Part shown: positions 1-7,625 of the stretch, in pieces
How positions within the stretch are numbered: position 1 is the stretch's first letter
Layout of the letters: each line of letters begins with the position of its first letter
Source: CAYHZL01 sp964361075
GTDB taxonomy: Bacteria; Bacteroidota; Ignavibacteria; UBA10030; UBA8401
Length of the DNA stretch: 23,588 nucleotides
Reading direction: 5' to 3'
Assembly: GCA_964361075.1 (NCBI GenBank)
Contig: CAYHZL010000033.1
Location: 1-23,588 of the forward strand
Program-made: the position numbers and the translations under genes
Notes under the pieces: generated by a model
Told to the model about the DNA's origin: nothing
Seen by the model: only the letters and a program-made list of their open reading frames with translations
Databases searched by the model: none

Positions 1-66
1 TTATTCACTTCGGCATATAGCCTTATTGTGAAAAGAGATTTAAGGTAGATTAAATTTACTGTCAAC
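1..66 (-). ncRNA. Probable type II-C tracrRNA remnant (cut by window edge)
   Basis: Read on the minus strand, 33 to 1 contains CACAAUAAGGC, a short loop, then GCCG. The GGC/GCC stem (23-21 with 14-12) is nested inside UUCAC/GUGAA (33-29 with 9-5). The Neisseria meningitidis II-C tracrRNA has the same plan just after its anti-repeat: an outer GUUGC/GCAAC stem, ACAAUAAGGC, and an inner GCC. The anti-repeat should then lie at about 25-66; its plus-strand complement starts ATTGTG and ends GTCAAC, like II-C repeat ends. A TTGACA at 92-87 (minus) could be a -35 element. The adjacent cas9 fragment supports the call. No CRISPR repeat is in the window to test pairing, and the 3' end may lie outside it. 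Confidence 0.45.
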
Positions 67-113
67 GTAAAGAATATTTTTTCAATTGTCAATAACCATT
101 AGGAGAGATTTTT

Positions 114-344
114 ATGGCAAAAATTCTTGGCTTGGATTTGGAAACAAATTCGATTGGATGGGCAATTAGAAATCCAGACCTAAAAAAAATTGAGCACATT
201 GAGAAGAAGGGTGTAATAATTTTTGAAACCGGTTACGGTAGTGAAAAAGGCGTTGAATATTCCAGAACTGCTCAACGCACAAACAAAAGAACTGCAAGAA
301 GATTGTACTATAGAAGAAGAGGAAGGAAAGCAGAACTTCTATGA
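114..344 (+). pseudogene. cas9: Cas9 N-terminal fragment: RuvC-I motif and bridge helix only
   Basis: The 76-residue product is the first part of a type II-C Cas9. Residues 3-18 match the RuvC-I segment (ILGLDL-x-TNSIGWA) with the catalytic Asp at residue 8; the usual Gly after DL is Glu10. Residues 50-76 are the arginine-rich bridge helix that contacts guide RNA (RTARRLYYRRRGRKAELL). Full-length Cas9 has about 1000-1400 residues, so the REC lobe, HNH, RuvC-II/III and PAM domain are all missing. The start has a good ribosome site (AGGAGAG, 101-107). Past the TGA at 342-344 the same frame gives LNRICIS, which resembles the NxMCPLS-like stretch that follows the bridge helix in II-C enzymes, so decay probably made the stop. 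Nuclease function is impossible; a residual RNA-binding peptide cannot be excluded. Confidence 0.85.
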
Positions 345-377
345 ATATTTATGCTGAATAGAATATGTATCTCTTGC

Positions 378-422
378 ACAGGACACAAAATTCTTGCAAA
401 GAAGATGTTGCTTTTAAAATAA
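378..422 (+). pseudogene. 3' remnant of a T9SS sorting-domain gene, fused in frame to the cas9 relic
   Basis: These codons read TGHKILAKKMLLLK then TAA, the typical end of a type A T9SS C-terminal domain (compare AGTFVETKKMLLLK at the end of the gene at 2904-5087). The last 26 nt (397-422) are identical to the last 26 nt of that gene. They are in the same frame as the cas9 fragment. The rest of the sorting domain and its secreted protein are absent. This suggests that a deletion or recombination joined a broken cas9 to the tail of a third tandem T9SS gene. The exact junction is unclear, somewhere between 345 and 378. Confidence 0.6.
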
Positions 423-493
423 ACAGGTGTTATTTTTCCTGTACCATATTGAGCACGATAAACTCAAACATTATCATTTAATGGGAGGATGTT

Positions 494-2707
494 ATGAAAA
501 CTGTCCAAGTGTCGTTTTCCTTCGTCATGCTGTTCCTCTTTACTTCGCCTCTTAACGCACAAATTGTAAACGAAGAACCATTTCCAACCTTATCGCTAAA
601 AAAACATAGCGAGCGAATTATTGCTGGAAAAAATTCTACGTTTTATGTCTTCGGTTCGATGAGCTATAAAAATACTTCTTTTGATAATGAGTGGGGATAT
701 ACCGTACCATATTATTTTAAAAAAGAAGGTTCACAAAATAATCTTATCGTAACAATCCCCGATACAAGTCGTTTTTCCATTATTGGCTACTTTGAATGGC
801 GGGAAGATATTTTTAATACTGATTTCACAATTGATTCTACAAACATTCCTTTTGTGGCTTGGAGCAAAATAAGTTGGTTAGGAACTGATTTTTCGCCGGA
901 TTATTATTATTCGAAATCATATACGCGTATTGCAAGTGAAATAACTGGAAAACTTATTCCTTCCTTTCAGAAAGACAATGCAATTAACCCAAGTATTGTT
1001 TACAAAAAAGATATTGATGGATTGCGTATTGTGTATGAAGAAATAACTCCTCTTGATACTTTATTAAGAAGTCACATAGATACAACACTGTTTAGATTCA
1101 CAAAATATTCTTCTACAATTTATTATGATGTTCCTTATACATTATCGATGCGTCCTATCGCCAGACAAAAACTCGGAAAAGGATTCTTTCCTCAAGTTAA
1201 AGTTGGATATGATAATCAAGTACATGTGTTGTGGTTTGCAGCCGATTCATCCAACGCAACAACATTTCATCTGCAATATCGAAAAGGAAATTCACTGACT
1301 GCATTCGATTCGACAAAAGAATTAGTTACGTTTTCAAACAATCATGGTAGATCGGGTATTCTTTTCCAAGCACCGGCACTATTACAATGGAACGTTGATA
1401 GTTCCGGCACTCTCCATGTAATTTGGAATACCTACAACACTTTGTATGCATTGCATTACAATGCGGCTCACGGTGTTTCTATCGATTCCACAAAACGTGT
1501 TTGGATTTACAGCGTTCAGGCAGATTTTTTTCCGAATGATGTTCAGGTACTTTGGAACTATGATTTTGGAAGCCCACATGCTAATAGGCTGGACTTCTCA
1601 TCATTAATCGACGGTCATTTATTCTCACAAATTCTACAACGGGGTATTGGCACGGTTGGTAATTGTATATTATTGCGCAATACAAATGGCGGAAAATATT
1701 TGTTGGACTTTACCAATAGACAGGGATTAATGCAGTTTTACAGAAAGAATTTTTTAACAGAAAAAGAAACTACGTTGTTTTTTTCAAACAAATACTATGG
1801 GATCAAATCGACCTTTGTTGATTTAAAAAACAAAGTGTGGGTGATTACTCAACGAGATTCTACTCCAGTGATATTGAATTTCAATCTGAACGATGTCGGA
1901 AATAATAATTTCACCTTTCCTCTTCATGTTGGCGATAAGTGGTATTATCAACAATACACTGAACCACCCGACAACAATTGGCCAACCGAACATATTGTGA
2001 AAGCAACACGCGACACGACAATGCCAAATAATAAAACATACGTTGAAATATCATCTAAAGATTGGGGAAAACGATTCTGGCGTAATGATGGCTCTAAAGT
2101 ATATCAATATATTCCAGGCGATTCTACCGAGTTTATTCGTTTTAATTTTACAAAAGCCGTACGAGAAACAATTACTACAATGCTTATTGGCAATCAACTT
2201 CGCAGCATTGTTATTGATAGTATTTATACCAGATCGGTAACTGGAAGGAACTTATTGAATTTCCGTTTTATAGGAGATGTTACAAATGATAGATACGGCG
2301 GTAATGGTGTAGATGTCTCAGACAGTATTGGTATTACACATTTTGGATTGATGGGACCGGAGGCATTCTTGATTGGTGCAAAAATAAATGGCAAACAGTA
2401 CGGAACAATTCTTGGTGTTGAGGATAAAATATCTTTACTTCCCGCAGCGTTTTCGCTTTCACAAAACTATCCCAATCCATTTAATCCCGCGACAGTTATC
2501 AGTTATCAGTTACCAGTGAGCAATCACGTATCATTAAAAGTCTATGATGTGCTTGGAAGAGAAGTAGTAACATTGGTGAACGAAGTGAAAGAGGCGGGAA
2601 ATTATGAAGTAAAGTTTGATGCATCAAAACTTTCGAGCGGAATTTATTTCTATTCAATTAAATCAGGAGAGTATAGAGCAGTAAAGAAGATGTCGCTGAT
2701 AAAGTAA
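494..2707 (+). CDS. Secreted protein with T9SS type A C-terminal sorting domain
   Basis: 737 residues with a strong GGAGG ribosome site at 483-487. A signal peptide covers about residues 1-23 (basic start, hydrophobic core, cut near LNAQ). The middle has recurring HVLWF / LHVIW strand motifs typical of beta-propeller-like repeats. A distinct segment starting FPLHVGDKWYY lies near residue 475 and is shared with the next gene. Residues 655-737 are the sorting domain: SQNYPNPFNPAT, SLKVYDVLGREV, SSGIYFYSI and a final KKMSLIK. Such proteins cross the inner membrane by Sec, cross the outer membrane by T9SS, and are anchored or released. Substrate and role are unknown. It is a tandem paralogue of the gene at 2904. 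Confidence 0.85.
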   Translation: MKTVQVSFSFVMLFLFTSPLNAQIVNEEPFPTLSLKKHSERIIAGKNSTFYVFGSMSYKNTSFDNEWGYTVPYYFKKEGSQNNLIVTIPDTSRFSIIGYFEWREDIFNTDFTIDSTNIPFVAWSKISWLGTDFSPDYYYSKSYTRIASEITGKLIPSFQKDNAINPSIVYKKDIDGLRIVYEEITPLDTLLRSHIDTTLFRFTKYSSTIYYDVPYTLSMRPIARQKLGKGFFPQVKVGYDNQVHVLWFAADSSNATTFHLQYRKGNSLTAFDSTKELVTFSNNHGRSGILFQAPALLQWNVDSSGTLHVIWNTYNTLYALHYNAAHGVSIDSTKRVWIYSVQADFFPNDVQVLWNYDFGSPHANRLDFSSLIDGHLFSQILQRGIGTVGNCILLRNTNGGKYLLDFTNRQGLMQFYRKNFLTEKETTLFFSNKYYGIKSTFVDLKNKVWVITQRDSTPVILNFNLNDVGNNNFTFPLHVGDKWYYQQYTEPPDNNWPTEHIVKATRDTTMPNNKTYVEISSKDWGKRFWRNDGSKVYQYIPGDSTEFIRFNFTKAVRETITTMLIGNQLRSIVIDSIYTRSVTGRNLLNFRFIGDVTNDRYGGNGVDVSDSIGITHFGLMGPEAFLIGAKINGKQYGTILGVEDKISLLPAAFSLSQNYPNPFNPATVISYQLPVSNHVSLKVYDVLGREVVTLVNEVKEAGNYEVKFDASKLSSGIYFYSIKSGEYRAVKKMSLIK
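2489..2571 (+). repeat. 83-bp identical block in the sorting-domain coding region (copy 1)
   Basis: 83 nt identical to 4839-4921, covering the ATVISYQLPVSNHV to EVV part of the sorting domain. Flanking codons differ at synonymous and non-synonymous sites, so the identity is far above that of the rest of the two genes. Gene conversion or recent recombination between sorting-domain cassettes is the simplest reading. Confidence 0.9.
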
Positions 2708-2849
2708 AGGGCAGTTCTAAAAATTCAAAAAAAGAAATTTTACTGCAAAGTCGCTAATACGCAAAGTATTTATTATCATTTGTTTATATTTTTTTCTTCG
2801 CGCCTTTGTGTCTTTGCGGTGAAAAAAACTTAATTTTTGGAACCGCCCT
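2708..2849. repeat. MITE-like imperfect inverted repeat between the two T9SS genes
   Basis: The ends 2708-2725 and 2832-2849 are inverted repeats of 18 nt with 2 mismatches (agggc-g/a-gttc...aaaaatt). Inner arms also resemble each other inverted: the ACTGCAAAG-type stretch at 2742-2766 against CTTTGTGTCTTTGCGGTGA at 2804-2822. The latter is the ACCGCAAAGACACAAAGG type of dispersed repeat seen in many bacteria. The element starts right after the stop codon of the upstream gene and has no coding capacity. It could also form a long hairpin that ends or stabilises the upstream transcript. Confidence 0.65.
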
Positions 2850-2903
2850 AAACTTTCATCATAACTACTATAGTTTTCAGTCCGATATACTTGCGAGGCT
2901 ATT

Positions 2904-5087
2904 ATGAAATACTCAATTCTTTTTTTCGCTGGATCTGTTTTTCTCTATCATATTCTTGAAGCTCAGCTTATCAACGAACAAAATTTTCCTCCATTACCCT
3001 ATAAAGGCATTTCTTCCTCAATCAACGGAACAGCAGGCACGGGCTTCTCTATTTCCGGAATTTCATCCATGGATTGGTATTCGCCATTTGATTTATGGGG
3101 GACCATAGCGCAGCCTTATTTTATTCTCTCAGCGCATCAACAAAGAAAAAAAGTTATCCTCCTTCCGCAAACTGAAAATTCAGTATCCTTTGGACTTGGC
3201 GGGAATGGAAATAAAATTTTTTCTTCTTCCGTGGTCAATTCGAAAGATTCTCTTTTCATTCTTTGGAGTAATATAAAGGAATATTATGGTGATGTTGCTC
3301 CTAATATCGTCTATGATGCACCGTATGTGAGATTAGCAAAATATGAGAGAGATTCTTTGCGAACAGTGGCATCATTTTCAAATGGGTTGCATCCTTCTCT
3401 TGTAACTGATGAAAAAGATATTCTTCACTTTGTGTGGGAAAATGTTACTCCGCTCGATTCACAGTGGAGTTCGCATTTTTCAAAATATACATCGACCGTA
3501 GTGTATCAAAATAGAACTGCTCAAGGAGAGTTTTCGTTACCTTCGCAAATTGGAAATGGATTTTTTCCTTCGGTAAAAGTAAAGAACGATATTGCACACG
3601 TTCTCTTTTTTGGTGCTGATTCATCCAATCAACAAGTAGTACGCTTAAGTTATCGTAAAAAGATCGGCAATGTTTTTTCAAAAACTATATTGTTGCAAAA
3701 TTTTACGTTCGGTCCGTATAGTCATTTTGATATTTCATACCGTATGCGCTATTTTACTTGGCAGTGGTATGCTGATGCTAAAGAGAATATTCATATTGTA
3801 TGGCGCGATCGTTATGGTTCAAAACAAAAATATATTCTTCATTATTCCGAAACGGATGGAATACAGATTGATTCGCTGAATGATGTGACAGCACACTTTC
3901 GATTTCTGGAGAATGGGAATGTAAAAGTGTTTTCTGTTGTTCCGTCGGGTGGAAATGATTCATCGCTATTACAGACATATATTTCAAAACAAGGCTCTCC
4001 ATTTCAAAAAATTCGCACTCAGTTATTTTTTCACACACTATCTCTCAATCAAATTTTAAAAGATGTTGACGGATATGAACATGCACTGTTAACCGAAGGG
4101 AAAACAACATTTCTCTTTAAATATGCCGATAGTGATTCAGCAAAACTTCTGTTTCTTTCTTCCGAGTATAGTATCAATCCATCTTCATTTGTTGACGCCA
4201 AGAACAATGTGTGGCTGACAGGGAAAAGAGATTCAACACATGTCATTTTAAATTTTCCACTTCATGAAGTTGGGAGATTTCAAGATTTTTCATTTCCGTT
4301 GCGCGTGGGTAATGAATGGTATTATGAACTCTGTGGGGATACTGATCCAGTTTGTATTAAACCCAGAAATGCAATTGTAAAAGCAGTAAAAGATACAGTT
4401 ATGCCAAACAGTAAAATATATATTGAACTTTCTACTGGCGGACAGAATATTTTCTTAAGAAAAGACGGATTAAAAGTATATCAGTATAGTAAAAAAGATT
4501 CGTCAGAATTTACCCGTTTTGATTTTACAAAATCAGAGGGAGATACAGTGGACAGCGGAAGGAAAATTATAGTAATGTCTAAATCAAATGATGGGAAAAA
4601 AATTAGTTTTCGTGGAAGTGGTGACTATAATATAGAAAACTTATTCAATGATGGAATTACAATTGTTACGGATAGTTTGGGAATTACCTCATCAAGTGGA
4701 ATTGGTGATGTTTGGAAACTTATCGGTGCAAAAATAAATGGGAAAAACTATGGACGAGTATTGTCGGTTAATGAAAAACCACAGCAACTTCCATCTGCAT
4801 TTTCACTTTCACAAAATTATCCGAATCCATTCAATCCTGCGACAGTTATCAGTTATCAGTTACCAGTGAGCAATCACGTATCATTAAAAGTCTATGATGT
4901 GCTTGGAAGAGAAGTAGTAACGTTGGTGAATGAAAAAAAAGAGGCGGGAAATTACTCAACATCATTTGATGCGACAACTATACCAAGCGGAGTGTCCTCC
5001 AAAGGCGGATACGCCTCTGGCGTATATTTCTATCAATTACGAGCCGGCACTTTTGTTGAAACAAAGAAGATGTTGCTTTTAAAATAA
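2904..5087 (+). CDS. Secreted protein with T9SS type A C-terminal sorting domain (paralogue)
   Basis: 727 residues; signal peptide at about residues 1-20 (MKYSILFFAGSVF..., cut after EAQ). It keeps the layout of the upstream paralogue: INEQNFPPLP start, HVLFF/IHIVW beta-repeat motifs, FPLRVGNEWYY near residue 463, and a sorting domain from about 634 to 727 ending KKMLLLK. The sorting domain has about ten extra residues (VSSKGGYASG) just before VYFYQL, encoded by a near-perfect palindrome (4999-5020), which suggests insertion of a small palindromic element that kept the frame. The two genes are separated by 196 bp and probably arose by tandem duplication. Substrate unknown. Confidence 0.85.
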   Translation: MKYSILFFAGSVFLYHILEAQLINEQNFPPLPYKGISSSINGTAGTGFSISGISSMDWYSPFDLWGTIAQPYFILSAHQQRKKVILLPQTENSVSFGLGGNGNKIFSSSVVNSKDSLFILWSNIKEYYGDVAPNIVYDAPYVRLAKYERDSLRTVASFSNGLHPSLVTDEKDILHFVWENVTPLDSQWSSHFSKYTSTVVYQNRTAQGEFSLPSQIGNGFFPSVKVKNDIAHVLFFGADSSNQQVVRLSYRKKIGNVFSKTILLQNFTFGPYSHFDISYRMRYFTWQWYADAKENIHIVWRDRYGSKQKYILHYSETDGIQIDSLNDVTAHFRFLENGNVKVFSVVPSGGNDSSLLQTYISKQGSPFQKIRTQLFFHTLSLNQILKDVDGYEHALLTEGKTTFLFKYADSDSAKLLFLSSEYSINPSSFVDAKNNVWLTGKRDSTHVILNFPLHEVGRFQDFSFPLRVGNEWYYELCGDTDPVCIKPRNAIVKAVKDTVMPNSKIYIELSTGGQNIFLRKDGLKVYQYSKKDSSEFTRFDFTKSEGDTVDSGRKIIVMSKSNDGKKISFRGSGDYNIENLFNDGITIVTDSLGITSSSGIGDVWKLIGAKINGKNYGRVLSVNEKPQQLPSAFSLSQNYPNPFNPATVISYQLPVSNHVSLKVYDVLGREVVTLVNEKKEAGNYSTSFDATTIPSGVSSKGGYASGVYFYQLRAGTFVETKKMLLLK
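4839..4921 (+). repeat. 83-bp identical block in the sorting-domain coding region (copy 2)
   Basis: Second copy of the 83-nt block at 2489-2571. Both copies include an internal GTTATCA / GTTATCA / GTTACCA tandem-like stretch. Confidence 0.9.
4999..5020. repeat. Small palindromic insertion inside the sorting-domain codons
   Basis: CCAAAGGCG / CGCCTCTGG arms around GATA form a 9-bp stem with one mismatch. Against the paralogue this region adds 30 nt (ten codons) without breaking the frame. The short direct echo SGV...SGV on both sides fits a duplication made during insertion. Confidence 0.55.
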
Positions 5088-5181
5088 CAAGTAGTCATCA
5101 GCGTTGAGTACTCCGTAGAATATTTCTTTGATGGTGGCAGAACGCTGACTGCCAATAAAAAAAACAAGCAGCTCATCATTT

Positions 5182-7164
5182 TTATTTTCTCAACAGCCGC
5201 AGACCATTCGCAACAACAATCAGCGTGCTGCCTTCATGTCCTACTACGCCAAGCGGAAGCGGAAGCGATAATCCCAGTGCGCTGATAACCAACACAACAA
5301 TCACCGACATTGAAAAAATAATATTTTGCCACACAATGCGTTTCGCACGTCGGCTTAATCCGATAGCATACGGAATGTTTGAAAGCTTATCTGCCATCAA
5401 TACAACATCGGCAGTTTCCATTGCAACATCCGTACCGGCAGCGCCCATTGCAATTCCGATGGAAGCTGTTGCAAGCGCCGGTGCATCATTCACACCATCG
5501 CCTACCATCGCAACCGCGCCATATTTTTTTTCGAGCATACGAAGCACGCTCACTTTTTGTTCCGGTAAAAGATCGGCATAAAATTCATCAATACCTGTCT
5601 CCTTTGCAATCGACTGAGCAACTTTAGCATTATCGCCGGTCAACATTACTGTGCGCACAACACCAAGTTCTTTTAATTGTTCAATCGCATGTCGCGCATC
5701 GGTGCGCACAACATCTGCTACAGCAACACAGCCAAGCCAGCCACCTTCCTCTTCGTGAATTCCTGTATCGCCGGTTCGCCCGAGTTCGCGATGTATGATT
5801 AACACTGTTTTTCCTTCCGATTCATATTTATCTTTTTCAACAAGAATATCATTCGGAATTACTTCGCCATGCTCTTCGAACATTCTGTATCCGCCAAGCC
5901 AATTTAAAAATCCATCTGCCTTTGCATGCACACCGCGTCCGGGAAGCGAAGCAAAATGTGTCATAGCAGGAAGTTCGACATTGCGATTCTTTGCTTCGGC
6001 GGCAACAGCTTTTGCGATAGGATGCTCAGAGCGGCTTTCGAGTGAAGCCGCAAGCGCAACTAAATCATTTTCGGAAAAATTATTCGGACTGTTTTGTTTG
6101 GACACATACACATTTGTTACATGCATTTTCCCTTGCGTCAGTGTTCCTGTTTTATCGAATGCTACAACTTTCACTTCCGACATTTTTTCCATGTACGCGC
6201 CGCCTTTGTACAAAATTCCGCGTCGCGCGCCGTTCGCAATTGCCGAAAGAATTGATGCCGGCGTAGAAATAATTAATGCACAGGGCGATGCGACAACCAG
6301 AACAACCATCGCTTTGTAAAAGGTTAACGTAAACGGATTGCCCAGCACAAGCCACGGAACGAGAATCAGCACAATTGTTCCGAGCACAACGCTGACGGCG
6401 TAATACGATTCAAACGTATCCAGAAAACGCTGCGTGCGTGCGCGTTGATGCTGTGCCGATTCTACTAACTTGATAATACGCGAAAGTGTTGAATCGTTTG
6501 CAAGTTTTGTTACGTTCACTTCCAATGAGCCACTGCCGTTCATCGTGCCGGCAAAAACAACATCGCCTACATTTTTTTCAACCGGTACGGATTCGCCGGT
6601 AATGGAAGCTTGATCAACAGCTGAACTTCCTATCACTATTATTCCGTCAATCGGAATATTTTCTCCCGGACGAATAATAACGTGATCATTTACTTGTAAA
6701 TCATTCACGGCTACACAACTCTCTTTCCCATCATGCAACACCATTGCTTCGTTGGGGCGTAATTTTAGCAATGCTTTAATTGCATTACGCGAACGATCTA
6801 TTGCGTATTCTTGCAAAACATTTGAGAGTGAAAATAAAAACAGAAGTGTTGCTCCTTCGTGCCACTGATTAATGGTTGCAGCACCAAGCGCAGAAATAAT
6901 CATGAGTAGATCAACATTAAATTTTCCTTCACGAAGACTTTCATACGCTTTTTGAACGCCATACCATCCGCCGACAATGTAAGAAAAAATATTTAAGACG
7001 AGGATTAAAGGTGTGCCAAACCCCACGCGCTCTGAGACAAGACTTGTGATTGTAAAAACCAAACACAAAACGGTAAGTGCAATTTCCGACTTCAAATGCT
7101 CTACCGCCGAAAATAGTCTTTCAATTGCAGTTGGCGGAGTATGATTTTCTGTCTCAGCATTCAT
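5182..7164 (-). CDS. P1B-4-type metal-exporting P-type ATPase (CoaT/CtpD-like)
   Basis: 660 residues, an ATP-driven inner-membrane pump that exports transition-metal ions. Landmarks: actuator TGES at 189-192, SPC metal-site motif in the sixth membrane helix of the subfamily at 293-295, phosphorylation site DKTGT at 337-341, HP at 381-382, MLTGD at 507-511, GDGVND at 555-560, and HEGST at 643-647 in the last helix. SPC plus HEG(G/S)T is the signature of P1B-4 pumps, linked to Co(II), Fe(II) or Zn(II), rather than CPC copper/zinc/cadmium pumps. There is no N-terminal metal-binding domain and no CxxC, also usual for this class. It is transcribed alone, from a likely TAnnTTTG promoter 30-40 nt upstream. 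The metal cannot be fixed from sequence. Confidence 0.9.
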   Translation of the reverse strand: MNAETENHTPPTAIERLFSAVEHLKSEIALTVLCLVFTITSLVSERVGFGTPLILVLNIFSYIVGGWYGVQKAYESLREGKFNVDLLMIISALGAATINQWHEGATLLFLFSLSNVLQEYAIDRSRNAIKALLKLRPNEAMVLHDGKESCVAVNDLQVNDHVIIRPGENIPIDGIIVIGSSAVDQASITGESVPVEKNVGDVVFAGTMNGSGSLEVNVTKLANDSTLSRIIKLVESAQHQRARTQRFLDTFESYYAVSVVLGTIVLILVPWLVLGNPFTLTFYKAMVVLVVASPCALIISTPASILSAIANGARRGILYKGGAYMEKMSEVKVVAFDKTGTLTQGKMHVTNVYVSKQNSPNNFSENDLVALAASLESRSEHPIAKAVAAEAKNRNVELPAMTHFASLPGRGVHAKADGFLNWLGGYRMFEEHGEVIPNDILVEKDKYESEGKTVLIIHRELGRTGDTGIHEEEGGWLGCVAVADVVRTDARHAIEQLKELGVVRTVMLTGDNAKVAQSIAKETGIDEFYADLLPEQKVSVLRMLEKKYGAVAMVGDGVNDAPALATASIGIAMGAAGTDVAMETADVVLMADKLSNIPYAIGLSRRAKRIVWQNIIFSMSVIVVLVISALGLSLPLPLGVVGHEGSTLIVVANGLRLLRK

Positions 7165-7194
7165 ACGATGTGCCCTCTAAAGTTAATTATTCAT

Positions 7195-7315
7195 GTTACG
7201 CAAAAGTACAAGATGGAGTCCACCTTGCCAACAACATAATGATATTTTTCAACGTCATCTTTATTTATTTAAGAAGGTGGACTCCATCTGCTTACTTATT
7301 TTTGTAATGCGTAAC
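7195..7315. repeat. 121-bp MITE-like inverted repeat upstream of the metal pump
   Basis: The outer arms GTTACGCA (7195-7202) and TGCGTAAC (7308-7315) are perfect inverted repeats, as are the inner 16-bp arms AGATGGAGTCCACCTT (7211-7226) and its complement (7274-7289). The spacing between outer and inner arms differs by 10 nt on the two sides. No coding capacity. The left arm overlaps the pump's likely -7 promoter box, so the element either donated the promoter or its inner arm serves as an operator. Confidence 0.7.
7201..7208 (-). promoter_or_regulatory. Likely -7 promoter box of the metal pump
   Basis: On the minus strand this reads TACTTTTG, an exact match to TAnnTTTG. Transcription would begin near 7194, leaving a leader of about 30 nt before the ATG at 7164. 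No clear TTTG -33 element is seen. Confidence 0.45.
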
Positions 7316-7404
7316 TTCAGTTAATTATACAAAAAAATAGCAGTGCCATCTAAATATTAAAAAATTTTACATGAATAAAAATTATTTTTTCGGTACAATA
7401 AAAT

Positions 7405-7430
7405 TGCCATTTCGTTCGAATGAAATGGCA
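7405..7430 (-). terminator. Intrinsic terminator of tRNA-Arg
   Basis: TGCCATTTC (7405-7413) and GAAATGGCA (7422-7430) form a perfect 9-bp stem with an 8-nt loop. On the minus strand it is followed by ATTTTATT. It lies 6 nt past the tRNA 3' end. Confidence 0.7.
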
Positions 7431-7435
7431 TCGTG

Positions 7436-7509
7436 TGATCCGGCCGCGACTTGAACGCGGAACCTACAGCTTAGAAGGCTGTTGCTCTATCCAATTGAGC
7501 TACCGGATC
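7436..7509 (-). tRNA. tRNA-Arg (anticodon TCT)
   Basis: Full cloverleaf on the minus strand: 7-bp acceptor GATCCGG/CCGGATC, D stem GCTC/GAGC, anticodon stem ACAGC/GCTGT around CTTCTAA (anticodon TCT, reads AGA/AGG), variable loop AGGTT, T stem CCGCG/CGCGG around TTCAAGT. CCA is not encoded. It serves as the integration site of the island: everything from its 5' end to the T stem lies in the 56-bp repeat, so its 5' half and promoter now border island DNA. Confidence 0.97.
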
Positions 7510-7510
7510 A
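7455..7510. repeat. attL: 56-bp core inside tRNA-Arg
   Basis: Identical over 56 nt to 22289-22344. It covers the tRNA 5' end through the anticodon to the start of the T arm. The same core next to an integrase gene at the other end marks the left boundary of an integrated element. Confidence 0.9.
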
Positions 7511-7523
7511 GGAAAAATCTATT

Positions 7524-7552
7524 CAAATATGTAAAATTTGCTTTTTTTCCAA
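7524..7552 (-). promoter_or_regulatory. Likely promoter of tRNA-Arg, inside island DNA
   Basis: Minus strand CATATTTG (7531-7524) matches TAnnTTTG in all but the first base, and TTGG (7552-7549) lies 17 nt upstream where a -33 element is expected. The predicted start is about 8 nt before the tRNA 5' end. It lies outside the 56-bp core, so it came with the island. Confidence 0.4.
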
Positions 7553-7599
7553 TTCAGTAAATTTTTTATTTCTACATCTTAAAATTTTTCTGCTGAATT

Positions 7600-7608
7600 G
7601 GTAACTAC
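7600..7608. promoter_or_regulatory. Possible integrase arm-type site, left end
   Basis: GGTAACTAC is identical to 22236-22244 at the other end of the island, where a second GGTAACTA follows. Shared short sites on both sides of an att core are typical of integrase arm binding. Short match, so tentative. Confidence 0.35.
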
Positions 7609-7625
7609 TTTTGCAACCACTTGCC

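Noticed and set aside
1..113. A CRISPR array
   Set aside because: No repeat-spacer pattern is visible; only one repeat-like stretch, explained as an anti-repeat.
5098..5153. Stems TCAGCGTT/AACGCTGA and GGCAG/CTGCC as a terminator between the T9SS and ATPase genes
   Set aside because: On either strand the stems are not followed by a T-run.
5225..6319. Long open frames on the plus strand opposite the metal pump
   Set aside because: Antisense shadows of a gene with full P-type ATPase motifs; the products have no recognisable features.
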